64,000 bases of DNA from Fodinibacter sp963833495 (GTDB taxonomy: Bacteria; Actinomycetota; Actinomycetes; Actinomycetales; Dermatophilaceae): the NCBI GenBank assembly GCA_963833495.1, contig CAWHYJ010000021.1, forward strand, positions 124,001 to 188,000. Reading direction: 5' to 3'. Positions 16,656 to 24,876 of this stretch are shown here, one piece after another (position 1 is the stretch's first letter; each line of letters begins with the position of its first letter). A model generated the notes under the pieces. The model was not told the DNA's origin and searched no databases. It saw nothing but the letters and a program-made list of their open reading frames with translations. The position numbers were made by a program, and so were the translations under genes.

Positions 16656-19046
16656 ATGACCCCCTCGAGTGGGATCGGCTCGCGCCGCCTCGACCTGGCC
16701 GGCACCCGCGACTTCGCCGTCGCGGGTGCCGGCCCGGCCCGCCGGGCCGCCCTGTCCGCGTTCAACCGCAGCTGGCTCGCCGAGGTGTGGGAGGCCGCGA
16801 CCGGTGGGACGCAGATCGAGGGGATCGCGCTCGCCGCGGTCGGCAGCATCGGCCGCGGTGACGCCGGGCCGCTCAGCGACTACGACCTCGTCCTGCTCCA
16901 CTCCGAGCGCTCGCTCCCCGCGAAGGAGCTCACCGCGCTCGCCGACCGCATCTGGTACCCCATCTGGGATGCCGGGGTGCGCCTGGACCACAGCGTCCGC
17001 ACCGTCACCCAGTGCCGCCAGGTGGCGGCCGCCGACCTCACCGCCGCCGTCGGGCTGCTCGACCTCGCGCCGATCGCCGGCGACGAGCAGCTCGTCGCCG
17101 CCGCCCGCTCCACCGTCGCCCACGACTGGCGCGGCAACGCCCGCAAGCGCCTGCCGCAGCTCGTCGAGGCGGTCGTCTCCCGCCACCAGCGCCAGGGCGA
17201 CCTCGCCCAGTCCATCGAGCCCGAGCTCAAGGAGGCCCACGGCGGGCTGCGCGACATGACCGTGCTCTCGGCCATGGCCGAGGCGTGGCTCGCCGACCGC
17301 CCGCACGGCGGGGTGGATGCCGCTCACGGGCTCCTGCTCGACGTGCGCGACGCCGTGCACGTCGTCACCGGCCGCGGGCGCGACCGCCTGGGCCGGGAGG
17401 ACCACGACGCGGTCGCGGCCCTGCTCGGCCACGACGACGCCGACGACCTGCTCACCGCCGTCTCGTCCGCGGGGCGGCACATCTCCTACGCCCTCGACGG
17501 CACGCTGCGCCGCGCCGGCCAGTCGCAGCGCGCCCGCACCCTGCGGGTCGGCCCGCGCCGCCCGCAGATGACGCCGCTGGGTCACGGCCTGTTCGCCAGC
17601 GACGGCGAGGTCGTGCTCGGCTCGACCCGCCTGGCCGAGACCGACGAGGGGATGCCGATGCGCGCCGGCGTCGTGGCCGCCCGCGCCGGGCTGCCCATCT
17701 CGCCGGCGACCCTCGAGAACCTCGCCAAGCACGCGCCGGCACCGTCCGACCCCTGGCCCGGCACCCTGCGCGACCTGTTCGGCGACCTGCTCGCCTCGGG
17801 TCCGGGCCTGGTCACCGTCTGGGAGGGGCTGGACCAGGTCGGCATCGTCGACACCTGGCTGCCCGAGTGGTCGGCAGTGCGGTCACGCCCCCAGCGCAGC
17901 GCGGTGCACCGCCACACCGTCGACCGCCACCTCGTCGAGAGCGTCGTGCTCGCCGCCGGGCTCGTGCGCCGGGTCTCGCGGCCCGACCTGCTGCTCGTCG
18001 CCGCCCTGCTGCACGACATCGGCAAGGTACGCGGCGCCCACGACCACTCGCAGGCCGGCGCCGAGCTGGCGCGCGGCGTCGTCACCAGGTGGGGCTTCTC
18101 GCCGCGCGACGTCGAGGTGCTGGTGACCCTGGTGCGCGAGCACCTGACCCTCATCGAGCTCGCGACCCGCCGCGACCACCAGGACCCCGCGACGGTCGAC
18201 GCCGCCGTCGCGGCCGTGGCCGGCGACCGGGAGGTCTTCGAGATGCTGCTGGCCCTCACCGAGGCCGACGCGTCGGCCGCGGGGCCGGCGGCCTGGACCG
18301 ACTGGCGCGCCACGCTGCTCGACCAGCTCGCCGTCGCCGTGCGGTCGCGTCTGGACGGCCCGAGCTCCGTGGGGGGCGGGCTCGACGAGGACCTCGTCGC
18401 CGCCGATGCCACCGGGCTGCTCGACCCGGCGGTGCTCACCGCGGTGCGCTCCGGTGAGCCCAACGTGCGGGTCATCGCCACCGGCGGCTCACACCGGCTC
18501 GACATCACCGACCTCGACCGGGTGGGCCTGTTCGCCGACACGGCGGGCCTGCTCGCCGCCGAGGGGCACACCGTGCGCACCGCCATCCTGCGCACCGTCG
18601 ACGGCGTCGCGGTCAACGAGTGGCACGTGGAGTCGCCGAGCGGCGCCGTGCCCGACCCCGTCCGCATCGAGCGCGGCCTGGCCCGCCTCGGCCGCGGCGA
18701 CCGTGCCCCGCTGGCGACCCTCGACCGCCGCCGCGCGCACGTGGCCCGGCCGTCGGGCCAGGCGTCGATCGGCACCCCCGGCCAGGCACGCGCCCTGGTC
18801 GTGCCCGGAGCCAGCAGCGACGCCACGGTGCTCGAGGTGCGTGCCCAGGACCGGCCCGGCATGCTGCACGAGCTGGGAGCGGCGCTCGCGGGGGCCGGCA
18901 TCTCGGTGCGCTCGGCGCACATCGCCACCTACGCGGGGCAGACGCTCGACACGTTCTACCTCACCGGTGCCGACGGTCTGCCGCTGCCGCCGGCCCGGGT
19001 GGCCCAGGCCGTCAGCCTGGTCATCGACACCTGCGACGGCGTCTGA
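16656..19046 (+). CDS. glnD: PII uridylyl/adenylyltransferase GlnD
   Basis: Bifunctional nucleotidyltransferase and nucleotidyl-removing enzyme acting on the PII T-loop tyrosine (796 residues). Domains in order: nucleotidyltransferase with GSIGRGDAGPLSDYDLVLL (the G-S/G plus D-x-D metal motif, about residues 63-80); the GlnD-specific linker EPELKEAHGGLRDM; an HD hydrolase domain with ALLHDIGKVRGAHDHS near residue 455; and C-terminal ACT repeats, the last VRAQDRPGMLHELGAALAGAG. Actinobacterial homologues adenylylate rather than uridylylate. It is third in the amt-glnK-glnD operon, 2 bp from glnK. Confidence 0.95.
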   Translation: MTPSSGIGSRRLDLAGTRDFAVAGAGPARRAALSAFNRSWLAEVWEAATGGTQIEGIALAAVGSIGRGDAGPLSDYDLVLLHSERSLPAKELTALADRIWYPIWDAGVRLDHSVRTVTQCRQVAAADLTAAVGLLDLAPIAGDEQLVAAARSTVAHDWRGNARKRLPQLVEAVVSRHQRQGDLAQSIEPELKEAHGGLRDMTVLSAMAEAWLADRPHGGVDAAHGLLLDVRDAVHVVTGRGRDRLGREDHDAVAALLGHDDADDLLTAVSSAGRHISYALDGTLRRAGQSQRARTLRVGPRRPQMTPLGHGLFASDGEVVLGSTRLAETDEGMPMRAGVVAARAGLPISPATLENLAKHAPAPSDPWPGTLRDLFGDLLASGPGLVTVWEGLDQVGIVDTWLPEWSAVRSRPQRSAVHRHTVDRHLVESVVLAAGLVRRVSRPDLLLVAALLHDIGKVRGAHDHSQAGAELARGVVTRWGFSPRDVEVLVTLVREHLTLIELATRRDHQDPATVDAAVAAVAGDREVFEMLLALTEADASAAGPAAWTDWRATLLDQLAVAVRSRLDGPSSVGGGLDEDLVAADATGLLDPAVLTAVRSGEPNVRVIATGGSHRLDITDLDRVGLFADTAGLLAAEGHTVRTAILRTVDGVAVNEWHVESPSGAVPDPVRIERGLARLGRGDRAPLATLDRRRAHVARPSGQASIGTPGQARALVVPGASSDATVLEVRAQDRPGMLHELGAALAGAGISVRSAHIATYAGQTLDTFYLTGADGLPLPPARVAQAVSLVIDTCDGV

Positions 19047-19071
19047 GCGCAGGAAGCCTGGGGGCTCCTCG

Positions 19072-19189
19072 AACGTGGGTGAAAACCCTTGCCTCAGCGA
19101 CGATCTTCACCCACGTTTCGCTCTGGGCCCCGAAGGCGTCACGAATGTGGGTGAAGACCTTGGCCTCCACGAGGATCTTCACCCACGTT
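19072..19189. repeat. Two palindromic stem-loop repeats between glnD and ffh
   Basis: Copy 1 (19072-19117) has perfect 12-bp arms AACGTGGGTGAA / TTCACCCACGTT around a 22-base loop. Copy 2 (19144-19189) has 14-bp arms with one mismatch around an 18-base loop. Starts are 72 bp apart. On the minus strand both read as a 24-codon unit, TWVKI[LV][VA]EA[KR]VFTH[IV]. This could be a glnD terminator or a dispersed REP-like element. Confidence 0.75.
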
Positions 19190-19231
19190 CGCGCTCCGGG
19201 CGCCCGGTCCGGAGCGATCGTCACCAGCCGT

Positions 19232-19237
19232 TAGCCT
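19232..19237 (+). promoter_or_regulatory. -10 box of leaderless ffh
   Basis: TAGCCT six bases before GTG 19244. Confidence 0.6.
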
Positions 19238-19243
19238 TGACCG

Positions 19244-20857
19244 GTGTTCAACAGCCTCTCCGACCGCCTGACCGACACCTTCAAGAACCTCCGCTCCAAG
19301 GGGAGGCTCACGGAGTCCGACGTCAACAAGACGGTCCGTGACATCCGCCTGGCGCTGCTCGACGCCGACGTGGCCCTGCCGGTCGTCAAGGAGTTCACCT
19401 CCGTCGTGCGCGAGCGAGCGCTCGGGGCCGAGGTCAGCGAGGCGCTGAACCCCGCCCAGCAGGTCGTCAAGATCGTCAACGAGGAGCTCGTCGGCATCCT
19501 CGGTGGTGAGACGCGCGGCATCCGGTTCGCGAAGCAGCCGCCGACCGTCATCATGCTCGCCGGCCTGCAGGGGTCGGGCAAGACGACGCTGGCGGGCAAG
19601 CTCGGCGCCTGGCTCAAGGCCCAGGGCCACACCCCGCTGCTCGTCGCTGCCGACCTGCAGCGTCCCAACGCCGTCACCCAGCTCGAGGTCGTCGGCGAGC
19701 GGGCCGGCGTGCCGGTGTTCGCCCCCGAGCGTGGCAACGTCTTCGGCCACGACGTGGTCACCGAGAGCGGTGAGGGCACCCGCAGCCACGGCGACCCGGT
19801 CGCGGTATCGCGGGCCGGAATCGAGCAGGCCCGGCGGGCGCAGCACGACGTCGTCATCGTCGACACCGCCGGCCGCCTGGCCATCGACGAGAACCTCATG
19901 CAGCAGGCCGCCGACATCCGCGCCGCGATCTCGCCCGACGAGGTGCTGTTCGTCATCGACGCGATGATCGGCCAGGCCGCCGTCGAGACCGCCCACGCCT
20001 TCCAGGAGGGCGTCGACATCACCGGCGTCGTGCTCACCAAGCTCGACGGCGACGCCCGCGGTGGTGCCGCCCTGTCGGTCGCCTCGGTCACCGGGCGCCC
20101 GATCATGTTCGCCAGCACCGGCGAGGGCGTGAAGGACTTCGAGGTCTTCCACCCCGACCGGATGGCGTCGCGCATCCTCGACATGGGCGACGTGCTCACC
20201 CTGATCGAGCAGGCCGAGAAGGCGTTCTCGCGCGACCAGGCCAGCGAGATGGAGCGCAAGTTCCTCGCGGCCGAGGACTTCACCTTCGACGACTTCCTCC
20301 AGCAGATGGCGGCCATCAAGAAGATGGGCTCGCTGAAGTCGATCCTCGGCATGATGCCCGGCATGGGCCAGATGCGCGCCCAGCTCGACGCCTTCGACGA
20401 GAAGGAGTTCGACCGGGTCGAGGCGATGGTCTTCTCGATGACGCCGTTCGAGCGCAACCACCCCAAGCAGATCAACGGCTCGCGCCGCGCGCGCATCGCC
20501 AAGGGCTCGGGCACCAGCACCTCCGAGGTCAACCAGCTGCTCGAGCGCTTCGGCGAGGCACAGAAGATGATGAAGCAGATGGCCAAGGGCGGGGGAATGC
20601 CCGGGATGCCGGGGATGCCCGGTGGCGGTTCGGGCCCGGGCAAGCGCGGTCGCCAGCAGGTGCCGCAGCGCCGCAAGTCCAAGTCGGGCAACCCGGCCAA
20701 GCGGGCGGCGGAGGAGCGGGCGGCGGGTGCGCGCCCGGCATCCACCGGTGGTGGCGCGTTCGGCGCCGGCAGCGCGGGTGCGCCCGGTGGCCTCGACCCC
20801 GCCGCCATCGACCCGGCGAGCCTGCCCAAGGGGTTCGAGAAGTTCCTGGGGCAGTGA
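19244..20857 (+). CDS. ffh: Signal recognition particle protein Ffh
   Basis: SRP54 GTPase (537 residues) that binds signal sequences of membrane proteins on the ribosome and docks to FtsY. N domain from residue 1 (FNSLSDRLTDTFKNLRSKGRL); G domain with GLQGSGKTTLAGKLG, DLQRPNAVTQL, DTAGR and TKLDGDARGGA; M domain from about residue 330 with SILGMMPGM and the RNA-binding signature RRARIAKGSGTSTSEVNQLL. There is a long basic/glycine-rich tail (MPGMPGMPGGGSGPGKRGRQQ) and a C-terminal PKGFEKFL motif. About 20 residues between GERAGVPVFAP and DPVAVSRAGIEQA (EEGNVFGHDV-type stretch) look slightly expanded. The start is set by the TAGCCT box. The stop overlaps the next start (GTGA). Confidence 0.97.
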   Translation: MFNSLSDRLTDTFKNLRSKGRLTESDVNKTVRDIRLALLDADVALPVVKEFTSVVRERALGAEVSEALNPAQQVVKIVNEELVGILGGETRGIRFAKQPPTVIMLAGLQGSGKTTLAGKLGAWLKAQGHTPLLVAADLQRPNAVTQLEVVGERAGVPVFAPERGNVFGHDVVTESGEGTRSHGDPVAVSRAGIEQARRAQHDVVIVDTAGRLAIDENLMQQAADIRAAISPDEVLFVIDAMIGQAAVETAHAFQEGVDITGVVLTKLDGDARGGAALSVASVTGRPIMFASTGEGVKDFEVFHPDRMASRILDMGDVLTLIEQAEKAFSRDQASEMERKFLAAEDFTFDDFLQQMAAIKKMGSLKSILGMMPGMGQMRAQLDAFDEKEFDRVEAMVFSMTPFERNHPKQINGSRRARIAKGSGTSTSEVNQLLERFGEAQKMMKQMAKGGGMPGMPGMPGGGSGPGKRGRQQVPQRRKSKSGNPAKRAAEERAAGARPASTGGGAFGAGSAGAPGGLDPAAIDPASLPKGFEKFLGQ

Positions 20858-21687
20858 GCCCGGCGCACGGCGGCGTCCTGCACACGATGCCGGTCGGCAC
20901 TGCCGGGCCGCGGGTCGCCTTCCTGCACGGCCTGTTCGGGCAGGGGCGCAACTGGACCCAGATCGCCAAGGGGCTGGCCGGTCCCGACGGCGCCCGAGCC
21001 CGCTGCCTGCTCGTCGACCTGCCCGACCACGGTCGCTCGCCGTGGAGCGATGAGTTCTCCTACGAGGCGTATGCCGGTGCCGTCGCCGCCACGCTCGAGG
21101 CCGCGGCGCCGGGGGAGCCCTGGGTGCTCGTGGGCCACTCGCTGGGCGGCAAGGTCGCCATGGTCACCACACTGACCCACCCCGAGCTGGTGCGCAGCGT
21201 GGTCGTCGTCGACATCGCGCCCAAGGACTACGGCGACCTCGACCGGTTCGTGCACTACATCGAGGCGATGCGGGCCCTGCCGCTCGACGAGCTCACCGGC
21301 CGGGCCGACGCCGAGGCGCGCTTCGCCGCGGTCGAGCCCGACCCGGGGGTGCGCGGCTTCCTGCTGCAGAACCTGCGCCGGCACGGCACGACCTGGTCGT
21401 GGCAGGCCAACCTCGAGCTGCTCGCCCGCGACGCGGCCCGCGGCACCGACTCGCAGATCGCCGACTTCCCCGAGCTGGGCGTCCCACCCTACGACGGGCC
21501 GGTGGTGTGGCTGGTCGGCGGCGACTCGAGCTACGTCAAGGACGCCGACACCGCGCAGATGCGTGCGCTGTTCCCGCGGGCTCGCCCGGTCGTCGTCAAC
21601 GGGGTGGGCCACTGGGTGCACTCCGAGGCCCCCGAGGTGGTCACCGAGACGCTGCGCCGGGTGCTGCGCCTCCTCCCCGCCGACTGA
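20854..21687 (+). CDS. Alpha/beta-hydrolase (YbfF/ABHD11-like esterase)
   Basis: Predicted soluble serine esterase, 277 residues. It has the oxyanion-side motif FLHGLFGQGRNW, the nucleophile elbow GHSLGG with Ser96, the IAPKDYGDLDRFVHYIEAM lid start typical of the YbfF group, and a late histidine in GVGHWVHSE. The substrate is unknown; relatives cleave short acyl esters. The GTG start overlaps the ffh stop (GTGA), so the two are probably cotranslated, although no functional link to SRP is known. Confidence 0.82.
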   Translation: MSPAHGGVLHTMPVGTAGPRVAFLHGLFGQGRNWTQIAKGLAGPDGARARCLLVDLPDHGRSPWSDEFSYEAYAGAVAATLEAAAPGEPWVLVGHSLGGKVAMVTTLTHPELVRSVVVVDIAPKDYGDLDRFVHYIEAMRALPLDELTGRADAEARFAAVEPDPGVRGFLLQNLRRHGTTWSWQANLELLARDAARGTDSQIADFPELGVPPYDGPVVWLVGGDSSYVKDADTAQMRALFPRARPVVVNGVGHWVHSEAPEVVTETLRRVLRLLPAD

Positions 21688-21693
21688 CACCGG

Positions 21694-21699
21694 CATACT
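21694..21699 (+). promoter_or_regulatory. -10 box of leaderless methyltransferase gene
   Basis: CATACT six bases before ATG 21706. Confidence 0.5.
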
Positions 21700-21705
21700 C
21701 GGGCG

Positions 21706-22542
21706 ATGAGCACTCCTGCGCCCGACCCCGTGGCGCGGGTGCGCGCCATCTTCGACACCGTGGCCGACGACTACGACCAGAGCGGGGTGCCGTTCTTCGC
21801 GCCCGCGGCGCAGGGCCTCGTCGATGCCCTCGAGCCGAAGCCGGGGGAGCGAGGGCTCGACATCGGGTGTGGCCGGGGCGCGGTCACGACCCTGCTGGCG
21901 CGCGCCGTGCTGCCCGCGGGGAGCCTCGACGCGGTCGACCTGAGCCCGGCGATGGTCGAGCACACCCGTTCCCTCATGGCCGCCGAGGCGCTCGCCGTTC
22001 GCACCGCCGTGATGGATGCCGGCAACCCGGACCTGCCCTCGGCCTCCTACGACGTCATCGCCTCGTCGCTGGTGCTGTTCTTCCTCCCCGACCCGTCGGC
22101 GGCGCTGACCCGCTGGGTGGGTCTGGTCGCGCCGGGTGGCCGCATCGGCCTCACCACCTTCGGGGATCCTGACCCCGTGTGGGACCGGCTCGACGCGCTC
22201 TTCCGGCCCTGGCTGCCGCCGGGGATGCTCGACCCCAAGGTCGTCGGGCCGGACGCCCCCTTCTCCAGCGACGCCGGCATGGAGGCGTTGCTGCGTGACG
22301 CCGGGGCCACTGACGTGCGCACGGTGACCCGGCGCCTCGACGTGCCATGGGGCGACGTGCAGGGGTGGAAGGCCTTCTCGATGAGCACCGGCCAGCGGGC
22401 GATGTGGGCGATGGTGCCGGCGGAGGAACGCGACGGGCTGGAGGCGCGTGCCACGGAGATCCTGCAGGACGCCCGCGACGACACCGGCCGGGCGGTCATC
22501 TGGCAGGACATGCGCTACACCCTCGGCAACGCAGCCGACTGA
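21706..22542 (+). CDS. SAM-dependent class I methyltransferase, substrate unknown
   Basis: Rossmann-fold methyltransferase, 278 residues. Motif I GLDIGCGRGAVTTLLA binds SAM near residues 50-65; VDLSPAMVEHTR is motif II; MDAGNPDLPSASYDVIASSLVLFFLPDP covers motifs III-IV; APGGRIGLTTFG is motif V. The C-terminal third (about residues 165-278) varies in this superfamily and gives no substrate clue. Its overall look is that of UbiE/arsenite-type small-molecule methyltransferases. It stands as a separate unit between the hydrolase and amidohydrolase genes, preceded by CATACT at the leaderless distance. Confidence 0.82.
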   Translation: MSTPAPDPVARVRAIFDTVADDYDQSGVPFFAPAAQGLVDALEPKPGERGLDIGCGRGAVTTLLARAVLPAGSLDAVDLSPAMVEHTRSLMAAEALAVRTAVMDAGNPDLPSASYDVIASSLVLFFLPDPSAALTRWVGLVAPGGRIGLTTFGDPDPVWDRLDALFRPWLPPGMLDPKVVGPDAPFSSDAGMEALLRDAGATDVRTVTRRLDVPWGDVQGWKAFSMSTGQRAMWAMVPAEERDGLEARATEILQDARDDTGRAVIWQDMRYTLGNAAD

Positions 22543-22566
22543 GCACGTGCCCACGCCTGGCACCAC

Positions 22567-22572
22567 TAGGGT
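22567..22572 (+). promoter_or_regulatory. -10 box of leaderless amidohydrolase gene
   Basis: TAGGGT six bases before ATG 22579. Confidence 0.6.
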
Positions 22573-22578
22573 CGGGCC

Positions 22579-23667
22579 ATGGCTCAGGTGCTGCACCTCA
22601 CCGGTCCCGTCCTCGTCGGCGCCGACGACGTGCGCCCGCAGGCGTGGGTGGCCGGGGGCCGCATCACGTACGCCGCGCCGGCCGGCGACCACGACGTCAC
22701 CACCGTGCCGGGCTGGGTGCTGCCCGGCCTGGTCGATGCCCACAGCCACATCGGACTGGGCGCGCAGGGAGCCGTCGACGACGCGACCGCCGAGGCCCAG
22801 GCGCTGGCCGACCGGGATGCCGGGGCGCTGCTGCTGCGCGACGCCGGCTCGCCCGCCGACACCCGCTGGGTGCAGGCCCGTGACGACCTGCCTCGCCTCG
22901 TACGGGCCGGCCGGCACATCGCCCGCACGCGCCGCTACATCCGCAACTTCGCCTGGGAGGTCGAGCCGGAGCAGCTCGTCGAGCAGGTGCGCCTGGAGGC
23001 CCGCGCCGGCGACGGCTGGGTCAAGCTGGTCGGCGACTGGATCGACCGCGACACCGGCGACCTCGCGCCGTGCTGGCCGGTCGACGTGCTGACGCAGGCC
23101 GTCGCGGCCGCCCACGAGGAGGGCGCCCGGGTGACCGCGCACTGCTTCGGCGAGGACTCGCTGCGCGACCTCGCGGCGGCCGGCACCGACTGCGTCGAGC
23201 ACGCCTGCGGGCTCGAGCCCGACACGGTCGCGTCGTTCGCCGCTCAGGGGATCACCATCGTGCCGACCCTGGTCAACATCGACACCTTCCCGCAGATCGC
23301 CGAGCCGGCCCGCGAGAAGTTCCCGGACTACTACCGGCACATGATCGACCTGTGGCAACGGCGTTACGCGACCATCGGCGACGCGCGCGACGCCGGCATC
23401 CCGATCTACGTCGGTACGGATGCCGGTGGCTCGCTCCCGCACGGGCTGGTCGCCACCGAGGTGGCGCACCTCGCGCACGCTGGTTTCACGACCGACGAGG
23501 CGCTGGATGCCGCGTGCTGGGGTGCGCGCTCGTGGCTCGGCTGGCCCGGGCTGGAGGAGGGCGAGGAGGCCGACCTGGTGGTTTACGCCGACGACCCGCG
23601 CGAGGACCTCGCAGCTCTGGCCGCCCCGTCACTGGTCGTGCTGCGCGGCATCCCGCACCAGCCCTGA
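22579..23667 (+). CDS. Amidohydrolase-superfamily metalloenzyme
   Basis: Predicted cytosolic metal-dependent hydrolase of the imidazolonepropionase/prolidase-like group (362 residues). The metal ligands are visible in order: DAHSHIG (HxH), the possible carboxylated lysine in DGWVKLVG, TAHCFGE, VEHACG and GTDAGGS (Asp). N- and C-terminal beta-sandwich parts flank the barrel (VLHLTGPVLVGADD ... EGEEADLVVYADDPREDL). The substrate is not predictable; relatives act on cyclic amides, Xaa-Arg dipeptides or organophosphates. It is a single-gene unit; the sulfate-transport operon follows after a 169-bp gap. Confidence 0.82.
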   Translation: MAQVLHLTGPVLVGADDVRPQAWVAGGRITYAAPAGDHDVTTVPGWVLPGLVDAHSHIGLGAQGAVDDATAEAQALADRDAGALLLRDAGSPADTRWVQARDDLPRLVRAGRHIARTRRYIRNFAWEVEPEQLVEQVRLEARAGDGWVKLVGDWIDRDTGDLAPCWPVDVLTQAVAAAHEEGARVTAHCFGEDSLRDLAAAGTDCVEHACGLEPDTVASFAAQGITIVPTLVNIDTFPQIAEPAREKFPDYYRHMIDLWQRRYATIGDARDAGIPIYVGTDAGGSLPHGLVATEVAHLAHAGFTTDEALDAACWGARSWLGWPGLEEGEEADLVVYADDPREDLAALAAPSLVVLRGIPHQP

Positions 23668-23715
23668 CCCGAGCCTCCTGCTGCGCTGCAGGAGTGCCCT
23701 CTCACATGGCGAGAC

Positions 23716-23742
23716 ATAATCACGTGTTATTCGACTGATAAC
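23716..23742. promoter_or_regulatory. AT-rich overlapping inverted repeats upstream of the sulfate ABC operon
   Basis: GTTAT-N7-ATAAC (23726-23742, perfect) overlaps ATAA-T-CACGTG-TTAT (23716-23730), which is centred on CACGTG. A TATAGC -10 candidate follows at 23750. Such AT-rich symmetry stands out here and fits an operator, perhaps for the Rrf2 regulator encoded after the operon. Confidence 0.5.
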
Positions 23743-23836
23743 GCGGGGCTATAGCAAACTCCTATCCAGCGCAGGGGAATGCGCTCCGGGGACCACTGCA
23801 CGTGGCTCCGGCACACCACCAAGGAGACGAACCGCC

Positions 23837-24871
23837 ATGATCACCCGCCGCCACACTTTCGCCGCCGTCGCCGCCGCCGCGTCGTTGGTGATGACGGCCT
23901 GTGCCGGCGGCGGGTCGAGCGACACCGTCGGTGCCGCGGCCGCAGCGGCGCCGGCCGCCGGCACCAGCACCGTCAACCTGTTCGCCTACGCCGTGCCGAA
24001 GCCCGGCTACGACAAGCTGATCCCGGCCTTCCAGGCGACCGATGCCGGCAAGGGCGTGCAGTTCCAGCAGTCCTACGGCGCCTCGGGCGACCAGTCGCGC
24101 AAGGTCGCCGCCGGCGCCGAGGCCGACTTCGTCAACTTCTCGGTCGAGCCCGACATCACCCGCCTCGTCGACGCCGGCCTGGTCGACGCGAGCTGGAACG
24201 CCAACGAGCACAAGGGAATCCCGTTCGGCTCGGTCGTGACCGTCGTGGTGCGCAAGGGCAACCCCAAGGGCATCAAGGACTGGGACGACCTGCTCCAGCC
24301 GGGCCTCGAGGTCGTCACCCCCAACCCGTTCAGCTCGGGCTCGGCCAAGTGGAACCTGCTGGCCCCCTACGCCGCCAAGAGCAACGGGGGGCAGGACAAG
24401 GCGGCCGGCCTGGCCTTCATCGACTCGCTGGTCAAGGACCACGTCAAGGTGCAGCCGAAGTCGGGCCGGGAGGCGACCGAGGCCTTCCTGCAGGGTTCCG
24501 GTGACGCGCTGATCACCTACGAGAACGAGGCGCTGTTCATCGAGCGCAAGGGCGACCCGGTCGAGCACGTCACGCCGCCGCAGACCTTCAAGATCGAGAA
24601 CCCCACCGCGGTGGTCACCAAGGGCAAGGGCGCCGCGAGCGCAAAGGCCTTCAACGACTACCTGTTCACGCCGGCGGCCCAGGAGCTCTGGGCGCAGGCC
24701 GGCTTCCGCCCGGTCGACGCGACGGTGGCCGCCAAGTACGCCAAGGACTTCCCGCAGCCCCAGAAGCTGTGGACCATCGCCGACCTGGGTGGCTGGAAGG
24801 ACGTCGACTCGACGCTGTTCAAGAAGGACGTCGGCGACATCGCCAAGATCTACGACGCGGCCACCCAGTAG
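23837..24871 (+). CDS. sbp: Sulfate-type ABC transporter substrate-binding lipoprotein
   Basis: Extracytoplasmic anion-binding protein (344 residues) anchored as a lipoprotein: signal peptide residues 1-21 with lipobox MTACAGG, then an Ala-rich spacer. The mature part matches the sulfate/thiosulfate Sbp/CysP family: LFAYAVPKPGYDKLIPAF, QQSYGASGDQSRKV, DFVNFSVEPDI, IPFGSVVTVVVRKGNPKGI, NPFSSGSAKWNLLAPY and GDALITYENEALF. ATG 23837 has AAGGAG eleven bases upstream, so this operon has a real leader, unlike many neighbours. It is the first gene of a four-gene operon with two permeases and an ATPase. Confidence 0.92.
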   Translation: MITRRHTFAAVAAAASLVMTACAGGGSSDTVGAAAAAAPAAGTSTVNLFAYAVPKPGYDKLIPAFQATDAGKGVQFQQSYGASGDQSRKVAAGAEADFVNFSVEPDITRLVDAGLVDASWNANEHKGIPFGSVVTVVVRKGNPKGIKDWDDLLQPGLEVVTPNPFSSGSAKWNLLAPYAAKSNGGQDKAAGLAFIDSLVKDHVKVQPKSGREATEAFLQGSGDALITYENEALFIERKGDPVEHVTPPQTFKIENPTAVVTKGKGAASAKAFNDYLFTPAAQELWAQAGFRPVDATVAAKYAKDFPQPQKLWTIADLGGWKDVDSTLFKKDVGDIAKIYDAATQ

Positions 24872-24876
24872 GAGCC

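Noticed and set aside
19021..19224. 67-codon minus-strand frame over the twin palindromes
   Set aside because: No ribosome site or conserved start, and it overlaps the glnD end; treated as repeat, not gene.
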